From NCBI RefSeq assembly GCF_015355765.1, contig NZ_JACWNA010000015.1:40448-104447 (forward strand): 64,000 nucleotides of DNA, written 5' to 3'. The notes under the pieces are model-generated. The model was not told the origin of the DNA and did no database searches. It worked only from the letters and a program-made list of their open reading frames with translations. A program made the translations under genes and the position numbers. The DNA is from Actinomyces haliotis. GTDB lineage: Bacteria > Actinomycetota > Actinomycetes > Actinomycetales > Actinomycetaceae. The stretch's first letter is position 1, and each line of letters opens with the position of its first letter. Positions 6,936 to 14,486 of the stretch are shown here, piece after piece.

Positions 6936-7878
6936 GCGCGACGGCTCCCCAGGAGTTCTGGGCGAGGAAGGGCAGGAGGGCGTCGATGAAGCGCTCGGGC
7001 GCCTCGAGCTGCGGGAAGTGCCCGACGCCCTGCACCGTCACCTGCGCCAGCGGCCCTGCCACGTGGTGCGTGTCGCGGGCGTAGGCCTGCGCCGGCTGCA
7101 CCGGGTCGAGCTCGCCCTGGATCGCCATGACGGGCACCACCACGCGGCGATCGAGGGCCGCGATCTCCGTGCGCGAGAGCATTGAACGACGCATCGTCTC
7201 CAGCGCGGAGTGCGCGGCTCCGGGCCGGGCCATGAGGGAGGCGTAGTAGCCGGCGGGCTCCGCCGCGAGGTCCTTGGTCCGCGGTCCCGCCCAGGAGCGG
7301 AGGATGCGGTCGACGCTCGCGCTCGAGCGCAGTCGCCGCTCGGCCACGACCGGCGCCTTGAAGCCGAGGTACTGGAAGGCCGCTCCGGACAGGGCGCGCC
7401 CCCGCAGGGAGCGGACGGCCAGCGGGTGCGGGGCCCCCACCGGCACGATGCCGTTGAGCATCTCGGCGTGCGTGCCGGCCATCGTCCAGGCGACCTGCCC
7501 GCCGATGCCCCCGCCGACGACGAGCGCCCGCTCGTGGCCGAGCGAGCGGACGACGGCGGCGACGTCGTCCGCCAGGGTGACGAGGTCGTAGCCGGTGGGC
7601 GGACGGTCGGAGCCGCCGAAGCCTCGCAGGTCGACGGCCGCGGTCCGGTAGCCGGCGTCCCCGAGGACGGGCAGGACCTCGTGCCAGGACCACCAGCACT
7701 CGGGGAAGCCGTGCAGGAGGACGACGAGCGGCGGCGTGCGGTCGGGCGAGCCCTCGTTCGCGGCGACCTCTTCGCCGAGCAGCGACTCGGGCCCTGCGAG
7801 AGCGACGTGGAAGCGCGTGCCACCGGCGGTGACGTCGCGGTGGGTCCAGGGGCCGGGGCGGTTCACGATGACGGGCAC
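6838..7878 (-). CDS. Alpha/beta hydrolase fold protein, nucleophile missing
   Basis: 346 residues resembling epoxide hydrolase/haloalkane dehalogenase-type enzymes; an epoxide hydrolase gene lies near this locus in mycobacteria (from memory). The oxyanion motif HGFPE (56-60), the DLRGFGGSDRP strand-turn and the late GELDP and GVGHFPQLEAPE acid/histidine motifs are intact. At the nucleophile elbow, however, the sequence is VVGGGIGGQVAW: glycine 124 occupies the position of the catalytic Asp or Ser. It therefore probably lacks classical hydrolase activity, or uses another mechanism. The last 40 or so residues are low-complexity Arg/Ala and overlap nth antisense. Confidence 0.85.
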   Translation of the reverse strand: MPVIVNRPGPWTHRDVTAGGTRFHVALAGPESLLGEEVAANEGSPDRTPPLVVLLHGFPECWWSWHEVLPVLGDAGYRTAAVDLRGFGGSDRPPTGYDLVTLADDVAAVVRSLGHERALVVGGGIGGQVAWTMAGTHAEMLNGIVPVGAPHPLAVRSLRGRALSGAAFQYLGFKAPVVAERRLRSSASVDRILRSWAGPRTKDLAAEPAGYYASLMARPGAAHSALETMRRSMLSRTEIAALDRRVVVPVMAIQGELDPVQPAQAYARDTHHVAGPLAQVTVQGVGHFPQLEAPERFIDALLPFLAQNSWGAVALRLRPAGTARLRAAGTPRSAASVRGRQRDRAR

Positions 7879-7914
7879 CGGAACACCCTAGCGAGGCTCG
7901 GTGCGGTCACCCTC

Positions 7915-8238
7915 CTACGCCAGGAGGAGGCTCGCGGCGACGTACACCGCGGTCCCGCCCACGAGGGACAGGCCGATCGAGCGCCGCCACAGGTGCAGCC
8001 CCGCCGTCGACGCGATCCCGGCGAGCGTCGGCACCCACGTGGCCGGGGCCGTCGTGACGTCGTCGAGGGTGTAGGCGACGAGCACGATCATGACGCCGAG
8101 GGGCAAAGTGCGCGCCAGGAAGGCGATGAGGGGGCTCTGCTCGCGGCCGCGCATGAGCACGAAGGGCGCGATCCTGCAGGAGAAGGTGATGATCGCGACG
8201 ACGACGACCGCGACGGCGATCTGGCTGTTCGTGAGCAT
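7915..8238 (-). CDS. azlD: AzlD-type branched-chain amino acid exporter subunit
   Basis: 107 residues from the ATG at 8238, with three or four hydrophobic segments. It matches the small AzlD/YgaH partner of AzlC permeases (motif CRIAPFVLMRG, then LPLGVMIVLVAYTL). AzlC and AzlD work together to export branched-chain amino acids and analogues. The start overlaps the stop of the azlC remnant by one base (TGATG), the usual translational coupling. Because azlC is truncated, this subunit is probably an orphan. Confidence 0.85.
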   Translation of the reverse strand: MLTNSQIAVAVVVVAIITFSCRIAPFVLMRGREQSPLIAFLARTLPLGVMIVLVAYTLDDVTTAPATWVPTLAGIASTAGLHLWRRSIGLSLVGGTAVYVAASLLLA

Positions 8239-8516
8239 CAGGCGGCCGTCCTCTCGTGCCCGCGGCGCCACGTGTCCAGACCGATGAGGCCGAGCGCGAG
8301 GACGCCGAGGGCGCTCAGCAGCGCGGCGGAGCCGCCCACCGCCAGTCCGACGGCGCCGGCGACGAGCCCGATGGCGAGGACGGCGACGTCGGGGTGGCTG
8401 CGCCAGTTCTCGATGGCGAGGACGACGAACAGGGCCGTGAGGACGAAGCCGAGCAGGCTGATCCGGTCCCCGACGAGGCTCGCCAGCCCCGTCCCGGCGA
8501 GGGCGCCCGCCGTCCC
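8238..8516 (-). pseudogene. azlC: azlC remnant (C-terminal part only)
   Basis: In the frame that ends at the TGA overlapping azlD, about 92 residues read as the AzlC C-terminus (RISLLGFVLTALFVVLAIEN, then two more hydrophobic helices and DTWRRGHERTAA). Upstream, the frame becomes Pro/Arg-rich and meets a stop at 8571-8573, which is itself the stop codon of the next gene. There is no plausible ATG or GTG start. Intact AzlC proteins are about 230 residues, so the first 60% appears to have been deleted, with the junction between 8516 and 8571. Confidence 0.7.
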
Positions 8517-8570
8517 CGGTGGGGGAGGGCGGGCGTGGGTCGGTGCGTGCGGGGGCGCTCTGCGCGGGCC

Positions 8571-10010
8571 TCAGGCGCGGCGGACGCGGTCGATGACCTC
8601 CTGCTCGCGGCGGCCGGCGCGCCGGGACGAGTGCGAGATGACGCCGACGAGGATGAGCGCGAGGCCGATGACGGCGAAGCGCCCCGTGGCGGCGTCGGTC
8701 CAGAAGTAGGTCGCCAGATCCGAGCCGAGGCTCGAGTGGTTCGCGAGGTCCGACAGGAACGGGGCCACGGTCCGGTTGGCCCAGTCCGGGACCGCGAGGC
8801 CGACGACGCCGAGAGCGAGCGTGATGACACCCATGATGAAGGAGCCGACGGAGGAGCGGCGGGCCGTCCACAGCGCGATGGCGAGGACGAGGGCACCGAT
8901 CCCGAGCTCCACGGCGCCTCGGGTGTCGAGGCCGAAGCGGAAGGCCTTGACGGACCCGGCAAGGAGCGCCTGGCCGTGGTGGACGAGGAACCACGCGGCC
9001 GGGAGCAGCACGATGGACAGGAGGATGCCGGCCCAGTGGGCGCCGGCGCGCGAGGCCGGCTTCCCGACGACGCTCGAGCCGTCGAGGATGACGTCGTCGT
9101 CGGTGCGCTCGCCGCGGGCGGTCCTGGCAGAGGCCTCGGCGCCGGTGGCCGCGGCGGTCCCGACGGCGACGGCGCCGGCCGCGCCGGAGCCCGGCGCGAT
9201 CGTGGTCGTCGGCGCGCCCTGCTCGCCGCCCTGGGCGGGGTAGGTCGACGTCGCCTCGACGGCCTGCGGGGCGGCCGCGGGCATCGCGGAGGTCGGGGCG
9301 CCGTCGTCGACGCGCTCGGCCGGGAGGGCGGTCGTCGCCTCGGCGTCGGTCTCGTCCTCCGTGCTGAACAGGGAGCGTCGGCGCAGGGCCGTCGGCGTGA
9401 GGGCCGCTGTGGGGACGTCATCGCCCCCGGTGCCGTCCTGCTCGAGGACGTCGTGCCCCTCGGTGCGGGCGCTGGCCGTGGGCTGGACCGGGCCGACCTG
9501 CTCGAGCGGGCCGTTGGTGTAGTCCCAGGAGCGCTCCGACTCGCTGGGCTCGCGCAGGGACTCGACGTCGAGGTCCTCGTCGGCCGCGAGGTCCGCGACG
9601 ACGTCCTCCTCGATGATCGGGTCCTCATGGGCGGCTCCGCTCGCGGGGGCGTCCTCGTCCTCGACGCGCTGGCTGAGCCCGGCGAGCTCGGCGAGCTGCT
9701 CGTCGGTGTAGCGGCTCGAGCCGGTGCCGCCGGACGCGGATGCCGCGACGGCCTCGGAGGGGCCCTCATCCGCGGGGGCGCCGCGGTGAGAGGCGGCGTC
9801 GTCGGCCTCGCCCGTGAGCGCGGAGCCGTCCGAGGCGCCGGTGACGACCTCCGGGTCCTGCTCGGCGGCGGCGACAGGGTCGTCGTGCACGGCCACGACC
9901 TCGCCGTCGTCGGCGACGACGGGGGTCGGCTCAGGCATCTCGAGGGACTCACCCTGGGTGGGCTCAGGGAACCGGGTGTCGTCCGGCTGCGGGGTGTTCT
10001 CAGTGGTCAC
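8571..10010 (-). CDS. Membrane protein with long acidic N-terminus and four-helix module
   Basis: 479 residues. The first 310 or so are rich in Asp, Glu, Ala, Pro and Ser, lack a signal peptide and look disordered and cytoplasmic. They are followed by four hydrophobic helices (about 325-460) with the features ARRSSVGSF between helices 2 and 3 and SRRAGRREQEV after helix 4. The same helical module appears twice in the neighbouring protein at 10076-11095. Function is unknown. The ATG at 10010 lies 65 nt downstream of the neighbour's stop on the same strand, so the two are probably an operon. Its stop lies 55 nt before the azlC remnant. Confidence 0.8.
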   Translation of the reverse strand: MTTENTPQPDDTRFPEPTQGESLEMPEPTPVVADDGEVVAVHDDPVAAAEQDPEVVTGASDGSALTGEADDAASHRGAPADEGPSEAVAASASGGTGSSRYTDEQLAELAGLSQRVEDEDAPASGAAHEDPIIEEDVVADLAADEDLDVESLREPSESERSWDYTNGPLEQVGPVQPTASARTEGHDVLEQDGTGGDDVPTAALTPTALRRRSLFSTEDETDAEATTALPAERVDDGAPTSAMPAAAPQAVEATSTYPAQGGEQGAPTTTIAPGSGAAGAVAVGTAAATGAEASARTARGERTDDDVILDGSSVVGKPASRAGAHWAGILLSIVLLPAAWFLVHHGQALLAGSVKAFRFGLDTRGAVELGIGALVLAIALWTARRSSVGSFIMGVITLALGVVGLAVPDWANRTVAPFLSDLANHSSLGSDLATYFWTDAATGRFAVIGLALILVGVISHSSRRAGRREQEVIDRVRRA

Positions 10011-10075
10011 GGGGCCTCCTTCTCCACGACAACCGTAGTGGGAGGGGGCCCCTGCGGCGCGGAGGCGTGCCGCGC

Positions 10076-11095
10076 TCAGACCGTGGGCGCCTCGTGCAGG
10101 AGCCTCTGCTCGGAGGTGCGGCCCTGGCGTCGGGCGAGGTGCGAGCCCCAGCCGAGCGCCGACAGCAGCAGGCCGGTCGCGACGAGGCTGATGCCCGCCG
10201 GGTCCTGCGGGAGGAGGTCGCCGAGGAGCCCCGCCAGGGGCGTCCCGGGGAGCGCGCCGTGGAGGAAGGCGGGTAGGCCCGCGACCACGAGGATCGGGCC
10301 GACGGTGCGCACGCCCAGGGTCGAGCGTCCCGAGGAGGCCGCTGCGAGGAGCAGGAGGACCCAGGCGACGACCGCCGGGATCGCTCCCGCCGCCGCCGCG
10401 CCGTCGGGCCTGACGAGCTCGGCGTAACCGTCCTGGATGAGGACGAGGGCGAGCACCACGAGGACCGCGACGATGACGAGGCTGGCGACGTGGTCGTGCC
10501 GGCGCGAGGGGGGAGCCGTCGGCGTCGAGCCGATCTCACGGTCCGACTCGCCGAGGCGCGCGGCGGTCCTGGCCTCGGTCCGTCCGGCCCGGCGTGCCAT
10601 GCGCATCCCCCACGAGCCGCCCGTCAGGAGCGCCGAGGCGATGAGGACGAGGCCGGTCGGGACGAGGAGCCGCGCCCACTCGAAAAGAGCGCCGTGACCG
10701 CCGTGGGCGGCCAGGATGATGACGCCCTGGGCGAGGAGGGCGACGAGGCCCGCGACGAGGCCGCCCAGCGAGGAGCGCCGCGCGAAGAGGGCCTGGGCCG
10801 CGGCCGCCACGACGAGCACGAGGGCGGCGTGGAAGACGGCCAGCGGCAGTCGCCCGGCCACGCTCATGCGTGCGGCGACACCGGCGAGCACGAAAAGCGC
10901 GGGGGCGAGGACGACGCCCACGCCCGCGACGGTGAGGTGGTCCCGACGGCGGCCGCGTGGGGCGACGGGCACGCCCCCGCCCGGCGTGGTCGGGCCGGAC
11001 GTGCGGCGGCGCAGGGAACGGGTCGGGCGGCTCTGTCGGCCCCGCCCGGAGGTCTCGTTCGGCTCGGTCGCACTGGTGGGGGACTGCTCACTCAC
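10076..11095 (-). CDS. Membrane protein with two copies of the four-helix module
   Basis: 339 residues from the GTG at 11095; the frame stays open far upstream, but that sequence is antisense to the Fic gene. A short polar, Arg-rich N-terminus (1-60) is followed by eight predicted helices in two blocks. Block 1 contains FARRSSLGGLVAGL and ends SWGMRMARRAGRTEA. Block 2 contains SSGRSTLGVRTVG and ends GWGSHLARRQGRTSEQR. The repeated basic LARRxGR after the fourth helix suggests an internal duplication. No enzymatic motif is seen and function is unknown. It is probably cotranscribed with 8571-10010. Confidence 0.8.
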   Translation of the reverse strand: MSEQSPTSATEPNETSGRGRQSRPTRSLRRRTSGPTTPGGGVPVAPRGRRRDHLTVAGVGVVLAPALFVLAGVAARMSVAGRLPLAVFHAALVLVVAAAAQALFARRSSLGGLVAGLVALLAQGVIILAAHGGHGALFEWARLLVPTGLVLIASALLTGGSWGMRMARRAGRTEARTAARLGESDREIGSTPTAPPSRRHDHVASLVIVAVLVVLALVLIQDGYAELVRPDGAAAAGAIPAVVAWVLLLLAAASSGRSTLGVRTVGPILVVAGLPAFLHGALPGTPLAGLLGDLLPQDPAGISLVATGLLLSALGWGSHLARRQGRTSEQRLLHEAPTV

Positions 11096-11218
11096 GGCGG
11101 AAAGCCTAGTGGCTGGGCCGAGCGGGCGCGGCGCGCCGGTGTGCTCGCGGGACCGACGCTGACCTGGGACGACCGCCCCCCGCCCGGGCGAGGGCCGGGC
11201 GGGCTCTAGGGTGGGACC

Positions 11219-12274
11219 GTGACGAGGATGGCAGTGAGCATCGGATCCGGGCCCGGCGGGACGCTGCCCGTCGGGGGCCCGGGCCGGGACGGCCGGCGGG
11301 TGCACGCCGGGACGGGGACGGGCGCAGCGGGCGCTCCCGGCACCGTCACGCCCCGCATCCGTCCGGGGGAGGGCGGTGGCGCCCGGGGAGGCACGGTCGG
11401 TGACCCCGCCGCCGACGCCCTGCGGGCCATCGCCGCCGACCAGCGCGTCGCCCACGCCGAGGAGGCGCTCCGCGAGGCCTCCGCCGAGCTGCGCTGGAAC
11501 GAGGCCCTGCGGCGCCGGTGGCGCGAGGCCCGCGCCGAGTCCGCGGTCCGCGGGGCCATCGCCTCCGGCGGCGTCGAGGGCGCCGTCCTTCCGACCGCCG
11601 TCCTGCGCGACGCCATCGCCTCCCGCTCGCTCACCGAGGCCTCCACCGGCGACCCCTCGCTCGACGCCGTCGCCGGGCTGTGGCGCGCGGGCGTGCGCCT
11701 CACCGGCTGGATGCCCGACCTGCGGGGTGAGGGCCGCCCCGCCCAGCCGAGTCCCCGCACGCTCCTCACCGCCCTGCACCGCGACGTCGCCGGACCGCTC
11801 GCCGTCGTCGGCACGATCCCCCTCGACGACGTCGCCGCACCGCGCCGCGGGGAGCGCACCCCCGTGGAGGGCGGGCCGGGTGAGGCGCCGGTCGGGGAGG
11901 CACTCGCCGCCCGCCTCGACGGGCTCCTGCGGCTCATCGACGCCCCGGGCGCGCCGGCGCTCGTGCGCGCCGCCGTCGTCCACGCCGAGATGGTCTGCGC
12001 GCGCCCCTTCACCGCGGGCAACGCCGCCGTCGGGCGTCTCCTCGTGCGCCACCTCATCACCCGCGACGGGCTCGAGCCGACGGGCGTCGCCGTCGTCGAC
12101 CAGTACGCCGGGCGGGTGCCGGTCGCCTACGCGGACGCGCTCGCGGCCTACGCCAGCGGCACGCTCGACGGCGTCGTCGCCTGGGTCGTGTGGCAGGCCG
12201 AGGCGGTGCTCGTGGGGATCCAGGAGGCCCAGGCGATCTGCCGCAGCGTCCAGGCGGGCACGACGCTCGCCTGA
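11219..12274 (+). CDS. Fic/DOC-fold protein with degenerate active site
   Basis: 351 residues from the GTG at 11219; the ATG at 11228 is an alternative. After a Gly/Pro-rich N-terminus, residues about 60-110 form a charged helical region. The C-terminal half contains the Fic core helix ending RPFTAGNAAVGRLLVRHL (from about 262). The canonical motif is HPFxDGNGRxGR. Here the catalytic His is Arg, the acidic residue is Ala, and the GNGR loop reads GNAA. AMPylation or phosphocholination by the normal mechanism is therefore unlikely; a structural or regulatory role is possible. Tryptophan-rich helices (VVAWVVWQAEAV) follow. It is convergent with the HAD-IB gene. Confidence 0.75.
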   Translation: MTRMAVSIGSGPGGTLPVGGPGRDGRRVHAGTGTGAAGAPGTVTPRIRPGEGGGARGGTVGDPAADALRAIAADQRVAHAEEALREASAELRWNEALRRRWREARAESAVRGAIASGGVEGAVLPTAVLRDAIASRSLTEASTGDPSLDAVAGLWRAGVRLTGWMPDLRGEGRPAQPSPRTLLTALHRDVAGPLAVVGTIPLDDVAAPRRGERTPVEGGPGEAPVGEALAARLDGLLRLIDAPGAPALVRAAVVHAEMVCARPFTAGNAAVGRLLVRHLITRDGLEPTGVAVVDQYAGRVPVAYADALAAYASGTLDGVVAWVVWQAEAVLVGIQEAQAICRSVQAGTTLA

Positions 12275-12310
12275 GGAGGCCGCGCCCGGGTCCGGATCAC
12301 GCGCCCGGGG

Positions 12311-12400
12311 CTGGACCACCTCACTGTGTCTGGACCACCTCACTGAGTCTGGACCGTCGGAGCCACTGGCTGGGCCGGTCCAGAATCAGGCAGGTGGTCC
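12311..12400. repeat. Dispersed repeat family 2, copy 1
   Basis: Tandem 19-nt units built on TCTGGACCACCTCACTGAG (two full, the third diverged). They are followed by a spacer containing GGCTGGGCCGGTCC and AATCAGG, then the inverted arm AGGTGGTCC. A second copy with the same layout lies at 62428-62518. Both sit in convergent intergenic gaps just after a gene end, here between the Fic gene and the HAD-IB gene, where the element may also act as a terminator. Confidence 0.85.
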
Positions 12401-12455
12401 GAAACCCGGTGGACGGCTCGGAGCCGGCCGCGGCCGCGCTCTGCCGCCCAGGCGC

Positions 12456-13388
12456 TCAGCGCCGACCCGCCGCGACCGCGGTGGCCGTGAGCGCGGCGAC
12501 GCCCGTGAGCACCCCCGTGTTGACCACGAGCTCCCACCGCAGCGGGAGGACCGCCGAGGGGATCGCGCGCACGGGAGCGAGGTTCGGACGCGGGATCGTC
12601 GGCTGGAGCGGACGGCGCAGGTTGACCGGCCGCTCGAAGTCCCGCACGGGCCAGTCCAGCTGCTCGGCGAGGCGCCGCAGCTCGCGGTCCGGGTTGACGG
12701 CGACGGGGTGACCGACGGCCTCGAGCATGGGACGGTCCGAGATGGAGTCCGAGTAGGCCCAGGAGCGCGCCAGGTCGATCCCGTGCTCGGCGGTGTCCGC
12801 CTCGAGGGCCTCCACCTTGGCGCCGTGGAGGAGGGAGCGCTCGACACGGCCCGTGAAGCGGCCCTCCGCGTCGGTCTCGAGGCGGGTGGCGACGGCGCGG
12901 TCCGCTCCGATGAGCGTCGCGATCGGCTCGACCACCTCGATGATTGAGGCGGAGACGATGACGACGTCGTGTCCGGCGCGGTGGTGCGCCTCGACGAGGT
13001 CGAGCGCCTCGGCGTAGACGGCGGGCTCGATGGCGGTGGCCATGGCGTCGGAGACGACCTCCTGCAGACGGGAGCGCTCGACGCCGGCGTTGAGCGCGGC
13101 GAGCTGGTCCATGAGTCGGCTGGTGTGGTCCTCGTCCGCGCCGAGGAGGAGGTAGGGGAGCTGGGCGACGACGCCGCGTGCGAGGGCGGTCGTGGAGATG
13201 AGGCCCGAGCAGTGCATCGGGGTGCCGAGGGCGAAGGTCGTCGAGGTGGCGAGGACCGTCTTGTCGAGGTCGAGGTAGGCGGCGGTGCGCGGGCGGGGAG
13301 CGGTGGCGTCTGAGGACTCGGCTGCTCCGGTGGCGGCGGACAGCGGATCGGCGGGGGCCGTGGCGCCGGGCGTGGCGGCGTGGGTCAT
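12456..13388 (-). CDS. HAD-IB family phosphatase (SerB-like)
   Basis: 310 residues from the ATG at 13388, with GAGAGG upstream. The nucleophile motif DLDKT (about 46-50) is the HAD-IB version of DxDxT/S. Motif II is IVSASI and motif III/IV is YSDSISDRPML. Near the C-terminus one hydrophobic segment (about 285-307) suggests membrane attachment. Relatives are called phosphoserine phosphatase-like or inhibition-of-morphological-differentiation proteins; the substrate is not predictable. Its place opposite the Tad/ssd genes is conserved in actinobacteria (from memory). Confidence 0.88.
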   Translation of the reverse strand: MTHAATPGATAPADPLSAATGAAESSDATAPRPRTAAYLDLDKTVLATSTTFALGTPMHCSGLISTTALARGVVAQLPYLLLGADEDHTSRLMDQLAALNAGVERSRLQEVVSDAMATAIEPAVYAEALDLVEAHHRAGHDVVIVSASIIEVVEPIATLIGADRAVATRLETDAEGRFTGRVERSLLHGAKVEALEADTAEHGIDLARSWAYSDSISDRPMLEAVGHPVAVNPDRELRRLAEQLDWPVRDFERPVNLRRPLQPTIPRPNLAPVRAIPSAVLPLRWELVVNTGVLTGVAALTATAVAAGRR

Positions 13389-13628
13389 CGGTGGCCTCTC
13401 CTCTGCTCGGGCTGCGGACGCCCCGCCGGTGCGGCGTCCGTGACAGGGGAATGGTATCGACCACCTCGCCCCGTCGGCAGGGGGGCGTGCGAGCTCAGCC
13501 ACGGGGCGCGGCTCCCCAGGGTGCCGCCCTGCCGAGGTCGCCCACAGCCCCCGACGACGTCGCCGCACGGGCCGTGCCCCACCGGGCAGTCTCGACGGCG
13601 TCCCCGACCAGCTGCCCCAGGAGACCCC

Positions 13629-14486
13629 GTGCTCACCACCATCCGCCCCAGCGTTCGCCACGCCCAGGCGCCCCTGACCGACGCACCCCCTGGGCCCGCC
13701 GACCACCCGCCGACGGGCACGCGGCCTGCGGCGCAGGTCGTCGCGCTCACGGGCGCCGTCGGCGGGCTCGGCGTGAGCGCCCTGCTCCTCCACCTCGCCC
13801 GTGCCAGCGCGGCACTCGGACGCCGCGTCGCCGTCCTCGACCTCGACCCCGCCGGCAGCCTCGGGCTGCTCCTCGGGGACGTGACCCGGCCCGGCCTCCG
13901 CTGGGCGGACCTCCCCGTGGACGAGACCGCCTTCCGGGCCGATCTCCTCGTCGCCGCCCTGCCCACCTGGATCGGGATACCGGTCCTCACGGGTGACGAG
14001 CGCGGCGGGCCGCGGCGGCCGGAGCAGGCGGGGCCCGCGCTCACGGCCCTCGCCGAGGACCACGACCTCGTCCTCGTCGACCTGCCCCGTGGCGCCGACG
14101 CCCCGCCCGGAGCACGCGTCCTTCTCGTCACCGGCGCCGACCTGCGCTCGGCCGTCGCCGCCCAGGCCCTCTCCGGCCGCTACGGCGAGCCGGAGGCTCT
14201 CACCCTGCCCGGGACCGGCGCCGAGCGTCTCGGCCTCGTCCTGCGGGACGGCTCCCACGACGTCGATGACGCGGACCTCGTCACCATGACCGGCGCCGAC
14301 GTCGTCGCCCGCCTTCCCACGGACCGCTCCGTCCCGCAGCACGCCGGCCGCGGGGACGACCCCACGCGCGGACGAGGAGGCGCACGGCGCTGCGCCCGCG
14401 CGCTCGCCGCGCTCCTCGCCGGGGAGCACGAGGCGGCGGCCCGCCGTGGCCCTGGTGATGACGGCGTGAGCCGGGGCCGGTCGTGA
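13629..14486 (+). CDS. ssd: Ssd/CpaE-like (TadZ) MinD-family protein of the Tad locus
   Basis: 285 residues from the GTG at 13629, with AGGAG 5 nt upstream. The core has a ParA/MinD fold: a degenerate P-loop, LTGAVGGLGVSALLLHLA (about 41), that lacks the usual Lys; VAVLDLDPAGSLGLLLG as Walker A' region; and LVLVDLPRGAD as Walker B. Actinobacterial Ssd proteins have the same lysine-less loop. They place the Tad apparatus and have been linked to septum regulation. The stop overlaps the tadA start (GTGA, 14483-14486), showing translational coupling. Confidence 0.85.
   Translation: MLTTIRPSVRHAQAPLTDAPPGPADHPPTGTRPAAQVVALTGAVGGLGVSALLLHLARASAALGRRVAVLDLDPAGSLGLLLGDVTRPGLRWADLPVDETAFRADLLVAALPTWIGIPVLTGDERGGPRRPEQAGPALTALAEDHDLVLVDLPRGADAPPGARVLLVTGADLRSAVAAQALSGRYGEPEALTLPGTGAERLGLVLRDGSHDVDDADLVTMTGADVVARLPTDRSVPQHAGRGDDPTRGRGGARRCARALAALLAGEHEAAARRGPGDDGVSRGRS

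Noticed and set aside
10076..12343. N-terminal extension of the membrane protein to 12343
   Set aside because: Residues before the GTG at 11095 are antisense to the Fic gene and lack any fold-like pattern; 11095 gives a normal start.
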